Source of the DNA: Oscillospiraceae bacterium
GTDB lineage: Bacteria; Bacillota; Clostridia; Oscillospirales; Ruminococcaceae
Assembly (NCBI GenBank): GCA_030533325.1
Contig: JAUNJJ010000005.1
Location: 22,333-86,332, forward strand
Direction of reading: 5' to 3'
Length of the DNA stretch: 64,000 nucleotides
Shown: positions 56,922-64,000 of the stretch, piece by piece
Position numbering within the stretch: the first letter of the stretch is position 1
Layout of the letters: every line of letters begins with the position of its first letter
Notes under the pieces: model-generated
Database searches by the model: none
What the model saw: only the letters and a program-made list of their open reading frames with translations
Told to the model about the DNA's origin: nothing
Position numbers and translations under genes: made by a program

Positions 56922-56954
56922 AAGGTTCTGAAGGCACTGTGTTTTCAGGACCTT
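56922..56954 (+). terminator. guaB terminator
   Basis: AAGGTTCTGAA (56922-56932) pairs with TTCAGGACCTT (56944-56954) with one mismatch, followed by a T-run. Confidence 0.8.
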
Positions 56955-57144
56955 TTTGATTTGATTTATGTCGGATTGTGAACTTAATTCGGCTGCTGGA
57001 AATTTTGTATGGTTATTTTTGGGATGTCGAAGTGTTGACTATTTGCATATAATATAATGGGATTATTGAATGATTAAAACCTGCAGTTTCAGGCAATAAT
57101 AATATCATAAAAATACTATCTAACATAAAGGGGTTGTAAAAACA

Positions 57145-57498
57145 ATGTCAGTCAGACGCGGTGAAATTTACTATGCGGACCTTAGCCCTGTTGTCGGTTC
57201 GGAGCAGGGCGGAGTGAGGCCGGTACTTATTGTTCAGAATGATGTGGGAAACAGACACAGTCCTACCGTTATTGCTGCTGCGATAACAAGCCAGAGAGAC
57301 AAGGCGAAGCTTCCGACTCATATTGAACTCAATGCACTTCAGTACGGTCTTGCCAAGGACAGTGTAGTTCTTCTTGAGCAGATAAGGACTATTGACAAGA
57401 AGAGACTTAAGGAACGCATGGGTGAGCTTGATAATATGTCCATGCATAAGGTTGATGATGCTTTGTCCATCAGCTTCGGATTAAACAATTTAATGTAA
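57145..57498 (+). CDS. mazF: MazF/NdoA-type endoribonuclease without adjacent antitoxin
   Basis: 117 residues: [20 protein letters not shown], then [20 protein letters not shown], then [19 protein letters not shown] and [15 protein letters not shown], the classic Gram-positive MazF pattern. MazF cleaves mRNA at short sequences. The 264-base gap upstream contains no antitoxin ORF, and a terminator follows, so this is a solitary gene; the antitoxin must be elsewhere or absent. Confidence 0.92.
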   Translation: MSVRRGEIYYADLSPVVGSEQGGVRPVLIVQNDVGNRHSPTVIAAAITSQRDKAKLPTHIELNALQYGLAKDSVVLLEQIRTIDKKRLKERMGELDNMSMHKVDDALSISFGLNNLM

Positions 57499-57506
57499 AA
57501 GTGTTG

Positions 57507-57549
57507 AAAACTCCCCATCGAAAGCAAAATCTTTTTCGATGGGGAGTTT
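57507..57549. terminator. bidirectional terminator after mazF
   Basis: AAAACTCCCCATCGAAA (57507-57523) pairs with TTTCGATGGGGAGTTT (57534-57549). It also serves the convergent membrane-protein gene. Confidence 0.88.
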
Positions 57550-57550
57550 A

Positions 57551-57823
57551 TTATTTCATAATAAGATTATACAGCCAGTATGATGTACTTGTACATGGTT
57601 CCTGGCAGATTTCTATAAATAAAATCAGGCCGTATACTGAGACTATCAGTGCGGGTACAGTAAGGTAAGCTGCGAGATTTACCCGGTATTTATCTTTGAA
57701 TTTAATACAGAGGATTATGGATATTGCGGTAAGTACAAAGCCTTCTATAAATGAATTCGATCCTATAAGGATTGCAATTACGGACAGAATTATACCAGGG
57801 ATGAATGTTTTTTTAATCTCCAT
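57551..57823 (-). CDS. small membrane protein of the sigma operon
   Basis: 90 residues from the ATG at 57823 (AAAGGAG eight bases upstream). Three hydrophobic helices (FIPGIILSVIAILIGSNSFI, EGFVLTAISIILCIKF, LAAYLTVPALIVSVYGLILF). Function unknown. It starts two bases beyond the anti-sigma gene end, so it is the third gene of that operon. Confidence 0.65.
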   Translation of the reverse strand: MEIKKTFIPGIILSVIAILIGSNSFIEGFVLTAISIILCIKFKDKYRVNLAAYLTVPALIVSVYGLILFIEICQEPCTSTSYWLYNLIMK

Positions 57824-57825
57824 GA

Positions 57826-58578
57826 TTAGCTCCTTTCCCATAACAGATATTCAGTGTCTGTGTTTGTATCATAGTAATATGCAGCTGTGATTTTCGACTT
57901 AGGGTTGTTAAGATCGGTAATCAGGGTTCTTTCAGAAAGGAACTGGCTTTCTACACCTATTCTTGAAAAAAGCAATCCGTCCGTAAAAGGCGGGAAACAC
58001 AGGTTATCCATAAAGTGTTCATATTTTCTTTCGCCAAGAGTAACTATATAATCGAATTCCCCGACTGTCTGTAAGGGATTCATCACCGTAGTGTTATCAG
58101 ACTTTATATCTTCTGAAACAAGCATTCCAGTCTGTTTTCCTTTTTGGCCTGTTTCGCGTAAACCAAAATCAACTATTCCGTCAGTGGCTTCGCATTTTCT
58201 GACAAGCCATACCTTCCCTTCGGAATCTTCTTCTACATATACGTTTTCCTTAAGGTTATTTTTTTCATAATTCATTGCCTTGAGGTCGTTTACGGATATA
58301 ATTGCCGCAGCAAGGGCTATAAATAAAAGTATTAAAACTGTGACAGTTGCTGCGATTATTCTTTCTATAAATATCTTTCTTTTGATCTTTTTAATTATAC
58401 TGATATCCTGTTCAGCTTTTTCTGTTATATTTATCTCTGTCTGCATCTTATTAAGTTCGGAACGGCAGCTTTCACATGACGCAAGGTGTTCAGCTACTGT
58501 TTTTCTGCTTTCTTCTGTGCATACATTGTCAGCGTAGAGAGGGAGCAGATCTTTTATAAGTTCACATTTCTTACTCAC
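57826..58578 (-). CDS. zinc-finger anti-sigma factor, membrane-anchored
   Basis: 250 residues. N-terminal zf-HC2 domain (CELIKDLLPLYADNVCTEES, then EHLASCESCRSEL with the HxxxCxxC zinc site), a transmembrane helix (IIAATVTVLILLFIALAAAI) and an extracytoplasmic domain. It should hold the sigma factor encoded just upstream until a membrane signal releases it. Two bases separate the genes. Confidence 0.88.
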   Translation of the reverse strand: MSKKCELIKDLLPLYADNVCTEESRKTVAEHLASCESCRSELNKMQTEINITEKAEQDISIIKKIKRKIFIERIIAATVTVLILLFIALAAAIISVNDLKAMNYEKNNLKENVYVEEDSEGKVWLVRKCEATDGIVDFGLRETGQKGKQTGMLVSEDIKSDNTTVMNPLQTVGEFDYIVTLGERKYEHFMDNLCFPPFTDGLLFSRIGVESQFLSERTLITDLNNPKSKITAAYYYDTNTDTEYLLWERS

Positions 58579-58580
58579 GA

Positions 58581-59063
58581 CTATTCCTCCATTTGTTCTA
58601 TTATTTTTACCTTGGCACGGTAATATGTAACACGCGCCCAGCTTTCAGTTTTTCCGAATATATCAGCTATCTGTTTAAATGACAGTTCTCCGAAAACTCT
58701 CAGATTAAAAACTTCCTTGTACGGTTCTTCAATGTTATGAAGAATACAGTGTATCCGGACAGCCTGCTGTTTATCACAAAGCCTTTCCTCAAGTGATGTG
58801 CTGGTGTCGGCAATATTTTCAAGTTCGGATTCATCACATATTTTTCTGTTTTTTCTGCACTGCGATATATACAGATTTTTGGCAACCTGACACAGCCATG
58901 ACCGGATATTGCAGTCTCCGCGGAAGCTGTCTATTGATTTCATTGCTTTAAAAAAAGTTTCCTGAGTCAGTTCCTGTGCAATGTCTTCATTTCCGGTTAT
59001 ACCGCGCAGATAAAGATATACTTCGTGAAAATAGGTATTATAGAGCTCCTCAACCTTTTTCAC
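58581..59063 (-). CDS. ECF-type RNA polymerase sigma factor
   Basis: 160 residues from the GTG at 59063 (GAAGGAGGTGAGAAA upstream). Region 2 (TYFHEVYLYLRGITGNEDIAQELTQETFFKAMKSIDSFRG, then SWLCQVAKNLYISQCRK) and region 4 (EVFNLRVFGELSFKQIADIFGKTESWARVTYYRAKVK) are complete. It directs transcription of an unknown stress regulon and is paired with the anti-sigma factor downstream. Confidence 0.92.
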   Translation of the reverse strand: MKKVEELYNTYFHEVYLYLRGITGNEDIAQELTQETFFKAMKSIDSFRGDCNIRSWLCQVAKNLYISQCRKNRKICDESELENIADTSTSLEERLCDKQQAVRIHCILHNIEEPYKEVFNLRVFGELSFKQIADIFGKTESWARVTYYRAKVKIIEQMEE

Positions 59064-59204
59064 TTTCTCACCTCCTTCATATATAAGACGCACATAAATA
59101 ATATTCGTTACAGAAAAATGCAAAATTTTTTATTTATTTTTCATTTTATATATACTATAATATTATACAGGTATAATTAACACAAATCAATAAAATTCTG
59201 AAAA

Positions 59205-59220
59205 TGTTCCACGTGGAACA
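59205..59220. promoter_or_regulatory. parS: parS centromere site 2
   Basis: TGTTCCACGTGGAACA, identical to site 1, between two divergent sigma genes. Confidence 0.92.
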
Positions 59221-59322
59221 TTTATAGAAAAAATTTTGTTTTTTTCAAACCTTTCTGAATTTTTCCTGTCTGTATATGTGAAGGTACCTGAAAAACAAAT
59301 GAAAGCCGGTGATATCAGTATT

Positions 59323-59883
59323 ATGAAGGAAGATTATGAACTTATAGAAATGTTTTTCAGCCGTTCAGATGAGGCCATTTCACATACTGCGGACAAGTAT
59401 AATAATTACTGTTACAGCATAGCCTACGGAATTCTGAAAAGTCATGAGGATTCGGAGGAATGTGTGAATGATACATTTATGAACGCATGGAACTCTATCC
59501 CGCCGAAAAGGCCGGACAAACTTTCCTGCTTTCTCGGTAAGATAACAAGGAATAATGCACTGAATATTTATGAAAAAAATCATGCAGCGAAGAGGGGGAA
59601 AGGTCAGGTCAGCATAGCACTCTCGGAACTTGCGGAATGTGTTGATATGAATTCCAGTATTGAAAGTGAAAATGAGAGAAAAGAGATACGGGAGGTTTTA
59701 AATAAATTTCTGCGCAGCCAGAATGAACAGAGAAGAAATATTTTCATACAGAGATACTGGTATCTTTTAAGCATTAAAGAGATTGCACTTCAGCAGGATA
59801 TGAACCAGAATCAGATAAAGTCGGTTTTATATCAGATGAGAAATGAACTTAAAAAGAGGCTGCAGAAAGAAGAACTATTCTGA
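59323..59883 (+). CDS. sigma-70 family factor
   Basis: 186 residues from the ATG at 59323 (MKEDYELIEMFFSRSDEAIS); ATGs at 59299 and 59236 are in frame and no start has a strong ribosome binding site. Region 2 (YNNYCYSIAYGILKSHEDSE, then ECVNDTFMNAWNSIPPKRPD) and region 4 (IFIQRYWYLLSIKEIALQQDMNQNQIKSVLYQMRNELKKRL) are present. The membrane protein at 59900 follows and is likely its regulator. Confidence 0.85.
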   Translation: MKEDYELIEMFFSRSDEAISHTADKYNNYCYSIAYGILKSHEDSEECVNDTFMNAWNSIPPKRPDKLSCFLGKITRNNALNIYEKNHAAKRGKGQVSIALSELAECVDMNSSIESENERKEIREVLNKFLRSQNEQRRNIFIQRYWYLLSIKEIALQQDMNQNQIKSVLYQMRNELKKRLQKEELF

Positions 59884-59899
59884 AGGACAGGTGAGGACA

Positions 59900-61645
59900 A
59901 TGAAAAAAAACGAGGAACTTTTACATATAACAGGTGATATAGATGATGACCTGATTGAGAAGGCAAGGCCTGAAAAAATCAGAAAAAAGAAAACCATAAA
60001 GATAAGCGTACTTTCATCAGCTGCAGTAATTGCACTTGTACTGGGAATGCAGTATAAGTTTGTTTTTAAGCCGCTGTCGGATGCAGGCGGAGATAACAGT
60101 GTTAATAATCTGGTAACAGTGACTTCAGAGGTTTCTGAAACGGATATTGCCGAAACTGAAATTACTCTGATGACAGAGCTTGTATTCCCTTATGAAAGTG
60201 AAGTATATGAAATATATGCTGACGGGGATCGTGTGATAAAATTTTTACCGTCGGATGATGAAGGATTTTCATGTGTTGTTGAAAAGAGTGTTTTAAACGA
60301 AGACAGGGATTCGACTCTTTATTATACTTTTGAAGAGGGCGGAAATAAATATTATCTGGACGGATCTAAAACCAGAATGGATGCTAAAAGAAATTTTACT
60401 GTAACAGAGAATTATTTTTTTGCACATCTGAATAAAGAATTATTTTCTTTTAAACGTTCGGACGGACAGCTGATAAATGAAGACTATGGTTTTCATGGAG
60501 AGATGGAACTGGGATACTATGATACTATGCTTGGTGCTGATAATGATGAAAATATTTATATGCTTCTGAATGATTACACAGACGGGGATAAATATACTCT
60601 TCTGAAATATTCTCCTGAGCTTGAGTTACTTTCTTCTGACGTAACGGAGGTTAGTGAAGAAGCGGATACCAGTGATGCAGAGCAGCAGAAAAGAATGATT
60701 TTTGACCTGGCCAGAGGATTTGACAGTATAAATCTTTCAGACGGAAAAATGAATATTGTATACAGCGGTGACTGTGTACTGGAATATGATTTTGCTGCTA
60801 ATGAATATTATTCTGACTGTGATATTTCATTTGAAAAAAGAAAAACAGATGCAGAGGCAGGCATTTATAAGGGCGGGGAATATCTCTATGCTAAGAACAG
60901 GAATGGTGAAACTGTTTTAAAATGCTTTTTTAACATTGATGAAAACGGGAGTGAATTTAAACCGGAAAAGAGTGAAGACGGCAAAGGAATTTACACATAT
61001 ATAGACGGTGAAGTATTATGCGGATATGAACAGGAAGGAACCTATGATAATATCATAGAAATCCAGAAATATGAAATCCCCGGTAAACTTGTTGATTCAA
61101 GAGTTGTTGAAGACAGAAATGAGCTTATTACATCTGAGGAAAGAAAGGCAGAGGAGTTATGCACCGGCGAGTCAGGAACATTCAATAATCCCGGTTTCCC
61201 TGAATCAGGGTTTCCGTATTATATCAGCAGTCTTAAATTTACGGATAATGGTGATATGCTCTGTACACTGAAAATAGGTGCTTCCAGGGCTCAGATAAGT
61301 CTTTCACGTGAGCCGGATCCTGAAGAAAAATGCCATATTGGTGTTATTTCTCCTTCCGGGGAATACAGAGAGATAACAGAAAAAACAATAAGAGAACACA
61401 TGAAAAGCGGAACGGTAAGTCCTTCACCGCAGAATGACGGAACATTTGTGTATATCTATGATTCTGTGCTGTATTCGTATGATGTTCAGAAAAATGAAAC
61501 AACGGCACTTTGCAGTATCAGCAATTACTATAATATGCTAAGTGGGGATATTTTAAAGTTAGACGACACTACCTATGTTCTGCCTTCATCAGTGTATGAC
61601 AGTAATACAGGAAATTTTTATATTTTAAAACTTGAGGAAAAATAA
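59900..61645 (+). CDS. single-pass membrane protein, probable partner of the sigma factor
   Basis: 581 residues from the ATG at 59900 (GGTGAGGACA upstream); the earlier frame start lies inside the sigma gene. A short cytosolic N-terminus (LHITGDIDDDLIEKARPEKI) resembles anti-sigma tails paired with this sigma type; one transmembrane helix (ISVLSSAAVIALVLGMQYKF) precedes a large extracytoplasmic domain with repeated beta-rich Asp/Glu/Tyr segments, possibly a propeller. I do not know the family of this outer part. Likely role: membrane sensor and anti-sigma factor. Confidence 0.65.
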   Translation: MKKNEELLHITGDIDDDLIEKARPEKIRKKKTIKISVLSSAAVIALVLGMQYKFVFKPLSDAGGDNSVNNLVTVTSEVSETDIAETEITLMTELVFPYESEVYEIYADGDRVIKFLPSDDEGFSCVVEKSVLNEDRDSTLYYTFEEGGNKYYLDGSKTRMDAKRNFTVTENYFFAHLNKELFSFKRSDGQLINEDYGFHGEMELGYYDTMLGADNDENIYMLLNDYTDGDKYTLLKYSPELELLSSDVTEVSEEADTSDAEQQKRMIFDLARGFDSINLSDGKMNIVYSGDCVLEYDFAANEYYSDCDISFEKRKTDAEAGIYKGGEYLYAKNRNGETVLKCFFNIDENGSEFKPEKSEDGKGIYTYIDGEVLCGYEQEGTYDNIIEIQKYEIPGKLVDSRVVEDRNELITSEERKAEELCTGESGTFNNPGFPESGFPYYISSLKFTDNGDMLCTLKIGASRAQISLSREPDPEEKCHIGVISPSGEYREITEKTIREHMKSGTVSPSPQNDGTFVYIYDSVLYSYDVQKNETTALCSISNYYNMLSGDILKLDDTTYVLPSSVYDSNTGNFYILKLEEK

Positions 61646-61669
61646 GCAGATGAATTAAGCCATTAATTT

Positions 61670-61840
61670 CTTGAACACTTCAAAATCATTTTATCGAATC
61701 GGTTTAAAAAAGACTTAAAACTCATAGCCAAACGCGGATATAATCTTGATTTGCTTAATGATGTTGTAGAATTGCTTGCAAGACAGGAACCACTTCCGAA
61801 TAAAAACCGTGATCATAGTTTAACGTGTGGATGGCGATGA
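61670..61840 (+). pseudogene. decayed YafQ-type toxin gene
   Basis: The frame reads FKKDLKLIAKRGYNLDLLND, then VVELLARQEPLPNKNRDHSL, then TCGWR and a stop. It aligns with the intact toxin at 22402 (FKKDLKRAKKRGLNIDLLYE, LPEKNRDHELTGNW). There is no start codon in frame after the TAA at 61664, and the catalytic C-terminal third is missing. No antitoxin is left. The rest of 61646-62274 holds only a terminator at 61966 and no other gene. Confidence 0.75.
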
Positions 61841-61965
61841 ATTGATGCTTTTTCTCTCACGAACGGGCACGCACTTAGATTTATTCACATAATGAAGCTG
61901 ACTGAAAAAACAAAAAATCCGAACATCACAATTAAAAATTATTTTAATAACTTTCAGTAAACCAG

Positions 61966-62002
61966 AAAATGCCGTTTCCCAAAATTCGGGAAACGGCATT
62001 TT
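61966..62002. terminator. strong hairpin terminator
   Basis: Perfect 15-bp stem AAAATGCCGTTTCCC / GGGAAACGGCATTTT, loop AAAATTC, with T-run. Confidence 0.85.
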
Positions 62003-62274
62003 TATAGTACTTTTCATATATCTCATCGAAATTCAAGATTCATCAATCCCTTCAATAGTTGTCTATTCAAATATAACATAATAAAGATGATATTTCAACC
62101 CTCGGATGAATGGCGGACTGGTGGTAGTATTGGCAGTATTTTGAACTGTTTAATTTCTTCGGTCGCCTGCACCTTCGCAAAAAATTTCTTGATAATTAAA
62201 AAAATATTGAGTTTCAAACAGAAATATTGTTTTTATCTTGATTAAGTGGTATAATAAATCATGAGGTGATAAGT

Positions 62275-63390
62275 TTGAAACTACTGCGTATAACTGCAAA
62301 AAATTTTAAGAACTGTAAAGACAATTTTACTGTTGATTTTACTGCCAAAGCTCGTAAGTCATCTGAGGATAAGATGTATGAATTACAGGAAATTGATAGT
62401 GGACTTTACACTTATAATACGGTGGCCTTTGTCGGAAAAAATGCTTCTGGTAAAACAACTGCAATAGAACTGATAGATTGCTGTTACAGTATACTTGGGG
62501 ATTTTCGTCTTGAAAACAAACATTATTCATATGAAAATGTCTGTCTTGAAATATATTTTTATCATGAAGGAGAAATTTTTAAATATACAACCTTGCTTAA
62601 GAATGACATAATAAACCCTAAAAAAGCTGTTTTTACAGACGAGCATGTCTTTAAAAAAAGATACTATAAAAGCAGGATAAATTCTTTATTTGATGATGGA
62701 TTTACAGAGATATCTGGTTTTACAGAATTGCCTGAGGATACTTCAAATATTTTCTTTATCCTGAAAAAGAAGAAAAATTATGCAGTATACTTTGACAGTA
62801 TGGGAGAAGGGACAGATACTTATTCCAGACTGTTTAGTGCAATAAAAAATTATTCACTCCCTGCAGAGATATTTGAGAATATCCTTACAATATTTGATGA
62901 GAATGTAAAAGAACTTTCGGTTATAGATGAATATAACTATAAATTAATTTACAGAGATGAACAGAAGATTATTTCAGATAAGGAGTTATTATGGTTCCTT
63001 TCAAGCGGCACAACTAAAGGCATACTTCTTTATACAATGATGATTCTTTCTTTGCGTGATGGCTTTGATCTTATAATAGATGAGATAGAAAATCATTTTC
63101 ATAAAACTTTAGTTGAAAACATGATTTCACTTTTTAAAGAAAAATCTGTTAATAAACATAACGCAACATTAATTTTTACAACCCACTACTGCGAAGTACT
63201 TGATCTTTTCAGCAGACAGGATAATATATGGATTTCAAAGTCTGACGGACAGGTATATCTTTCGAATATGCATGAGAATTATGAAGTTCGTACTGAACTG
63301 CTGAAAAGCCGGCAGTTCTACAATAATGCATTTGAAACGGCTGTGGATTATAACGAACTTATGAATCTGAAAAGGAAACTGAAAAAATGA
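62275..63390 (+). CDS. AAA15-type (COG1106/AAA_21) ATPase, defence-like
   Basis: 371 residues from a TTG at 62275 (GAGGTGAT five bases upstream); a GTG at 62266 overlaps that site. Walker A is AFVGKNASGKTTAIEL, the ABC-type signature region LLWFLSSGTTKGILLYTMMI, Walker B FDLIIDEIENHFHK, and the switch histidine in LIFTTHYCEVLDL. Relatives work in abortive infection, retron and RloC/AbiL-like systems, usually with a nuclease partner. Here the stop TGA overlaps an ATG (63388) of a frame that ends after 13 codons (MKYLVNRIYLFRR), so a second gene may have decayed. Confidence 0.78.
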   Translation: MKLLRITAKNFKNCKDNFTVDFTAKARKSSEDKMYELQEIDSGLYTYNTVAFVGKNASGKTTAIELIDCCYSILGDFRLENKHYSYENVCLEIYFYHEGEIFKYTTLLKNDIINPKKAVFTDEHVFKKRYYKSRINSLFDDGFTEISGFTELPEDTSNIFFILKKKKNYAVYFDSMGEGTDTYSRLFSAIKNYSLPAEIFENILTIFDENVKELSVIDEYNYKLIYRDEQKIISDKELLWFLSSGTTKGILLYTMMILSLRDGFDLIIDEIENHFHKTLVENMISLFKEKSVNKHNATLIFTTHYCEVLDLFSRQDNIWISKSDGQVYLSNMHENYEVRTELLKSRQFYNNAFETAVDYNELMNLKRKLKK

Positions 63391-63522
63391 AGTATCTTGT
63401 AAACCGGATTTACTTGTTCAGACGTTGAAAAATTATAAAAAGACAAGAGGCTCACATAAAAAAGATGAGTTATATCTCGCAGACCTATTAAAATAGTCTG
63501 TATCAATAATTGCAGCAGGTTG

Positions 63523-63538
63523 TGTTCCACGTGGAACA
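63523..63538. promoter_or_regulatory. parS: parS centromere site 3
   Basis: TGTTCCACGTGGAACA, third identical copy. The rest of 63391-63899 shows no convincing gene. Confidence 0.92.
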
Positions 63539-63899
63539 TAAAAGCAGTTAAGGAGAAATAGATTTATATTTGTTTAATCGCCCCTCCCTTTGTAAATTCC
63601 ACAATAAATGAAAACACGTTCATGTCCCATGCACTGACAGTATTTCAGTATCAGTTTTTTATTCATACTTCATGAACACCCTGTCATAGTATATACTGCA
63701 AAAAACACCTTGTTTTTTCGATATAGCTGCAAAACTTTGTGTAATGTCACAATTGTCTGCCTGCAGATTTGTAAAAAACCCGGGAACCAAATCAGCCATT
63801 AACCACCATTCTTTTCTTCGATTATGTCGATTGTATTTTTTGGACATTTATGATATATATATCGTATTTTCTTTTTTATTACATTTTTGAGAATTTCTA

Positions 63900-63928
63900 T
63901 TGACTTTCCTGTATAAATATGGTACAAT
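63900..63928 (+). promoter_or_regulatory. promoter of the gene leaving the window
   Basis: TTGACT (63900-63905), 17-base spacer, TACAAT (63923-63928). Confidence 0.75.
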
Positions 63929-63984
63929 GAATTCAGTTGCTAATATTTCAGATTAGTGATATAATAATTAAAGGAGATTCTATA

Positions 63985-64000
63985 ATGAACAACAAATCAA
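63985..64000 (+). CDS. start of a gene cut by the window edge
   Basis: ATG at 63985 with a strong ribosome binding site (AAAGGAG, eight bases upstream) and a promoter 57 bases further up. Only MNNKS is visible; no function can be given. Confidence 0.6.

Noticed and set aside
63659..63847. 62-aa minus-strand reading frame
   Set aside because: No ribosome binding site, no recognisable motif, A+T-rich noncoding context.

Overview
The window looks like chromosomal DNA of a cellulosome-forming, Ruminococcus-type Firmicute (Oscillospiraceae). Evidence: two secreted proteins carry type I dockerin repeats (a CE2-like esterase and a serpin), gene order around dnaA is firmicute-like, and a firmicute parS palindrome occurs three times. 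The species is not determined.

Region 1 (1 to about 22.8 kb) is a mobile region, most simply the right part of an integrative mobilizable or conjugative element whose left end lies outside the window. It carries a GH25 lysozyme-like protein, a NYN-nuclease operon with a 17-aa leader ORF, an ssb/parA/parB operon ending in a surface protein and a TnpV-like gene, a zinc-ribbon gene followed by a stand-alone ADP-ribosyltransferase, relaxase and MobC with a candidate oriT, a WYL regulator, a SLOG protein, an orphan ribbon-helix-helix protein, a sigma-like factor, an AntA/KilAC antirepressor, an excisionase, a tyrosine integrase, an Abi fragment and a RelB/YafQ toxin-antitoxin pair. An IS1182-type and an IS110-type element sit inside it. 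The likely right end is a tRNA 3'-end-like sequence followed by a strong terminator. Three complete copies and one partial copy of an apparently undescribed two-hairpin pseudoknot RNA motif lie in the gaps on either side of the antirepressor gene.

Region 2 (22.9 to 33.9 kb) is host accessory sequence: an IS remnant, a MerR/TipA-type regulator with its 19-bp-spacer promoter, the two dockerin proteins, a split BadF/HgdB-type activase pair, a metallophosphoesterase and an orphan spoVAC.

Region 3 (33.9 to 57.5 kb) is the replication-origin neighbourhood. gyrA, a YcxB-like gene, gyrB, a remB-like gene, recF, yaaA, dnaN and dnaA run leftward. rpmH, rnpA, yidD, yidC, jag, mnmE, mnmG, rsmG, noc, parA, parB, serS, guaB and mazF run rightward. 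The dnaN-dnaA gap holds about nine degenerate DnaA-box-like repeats. The palindrome GTTAAC is confined to this origin region (15 sites in 3.4 kb, plus one in yidC) and to a five-site cluster inside the metallophosphoesterase gene; I found none elsewhere in the window.

Region 4 (57.5 to 64 kb) holds two sigma-factor signalling units, a decayed YafQ toxin copy, an AAA15-type ATPase, and parS sites 2 and 3.
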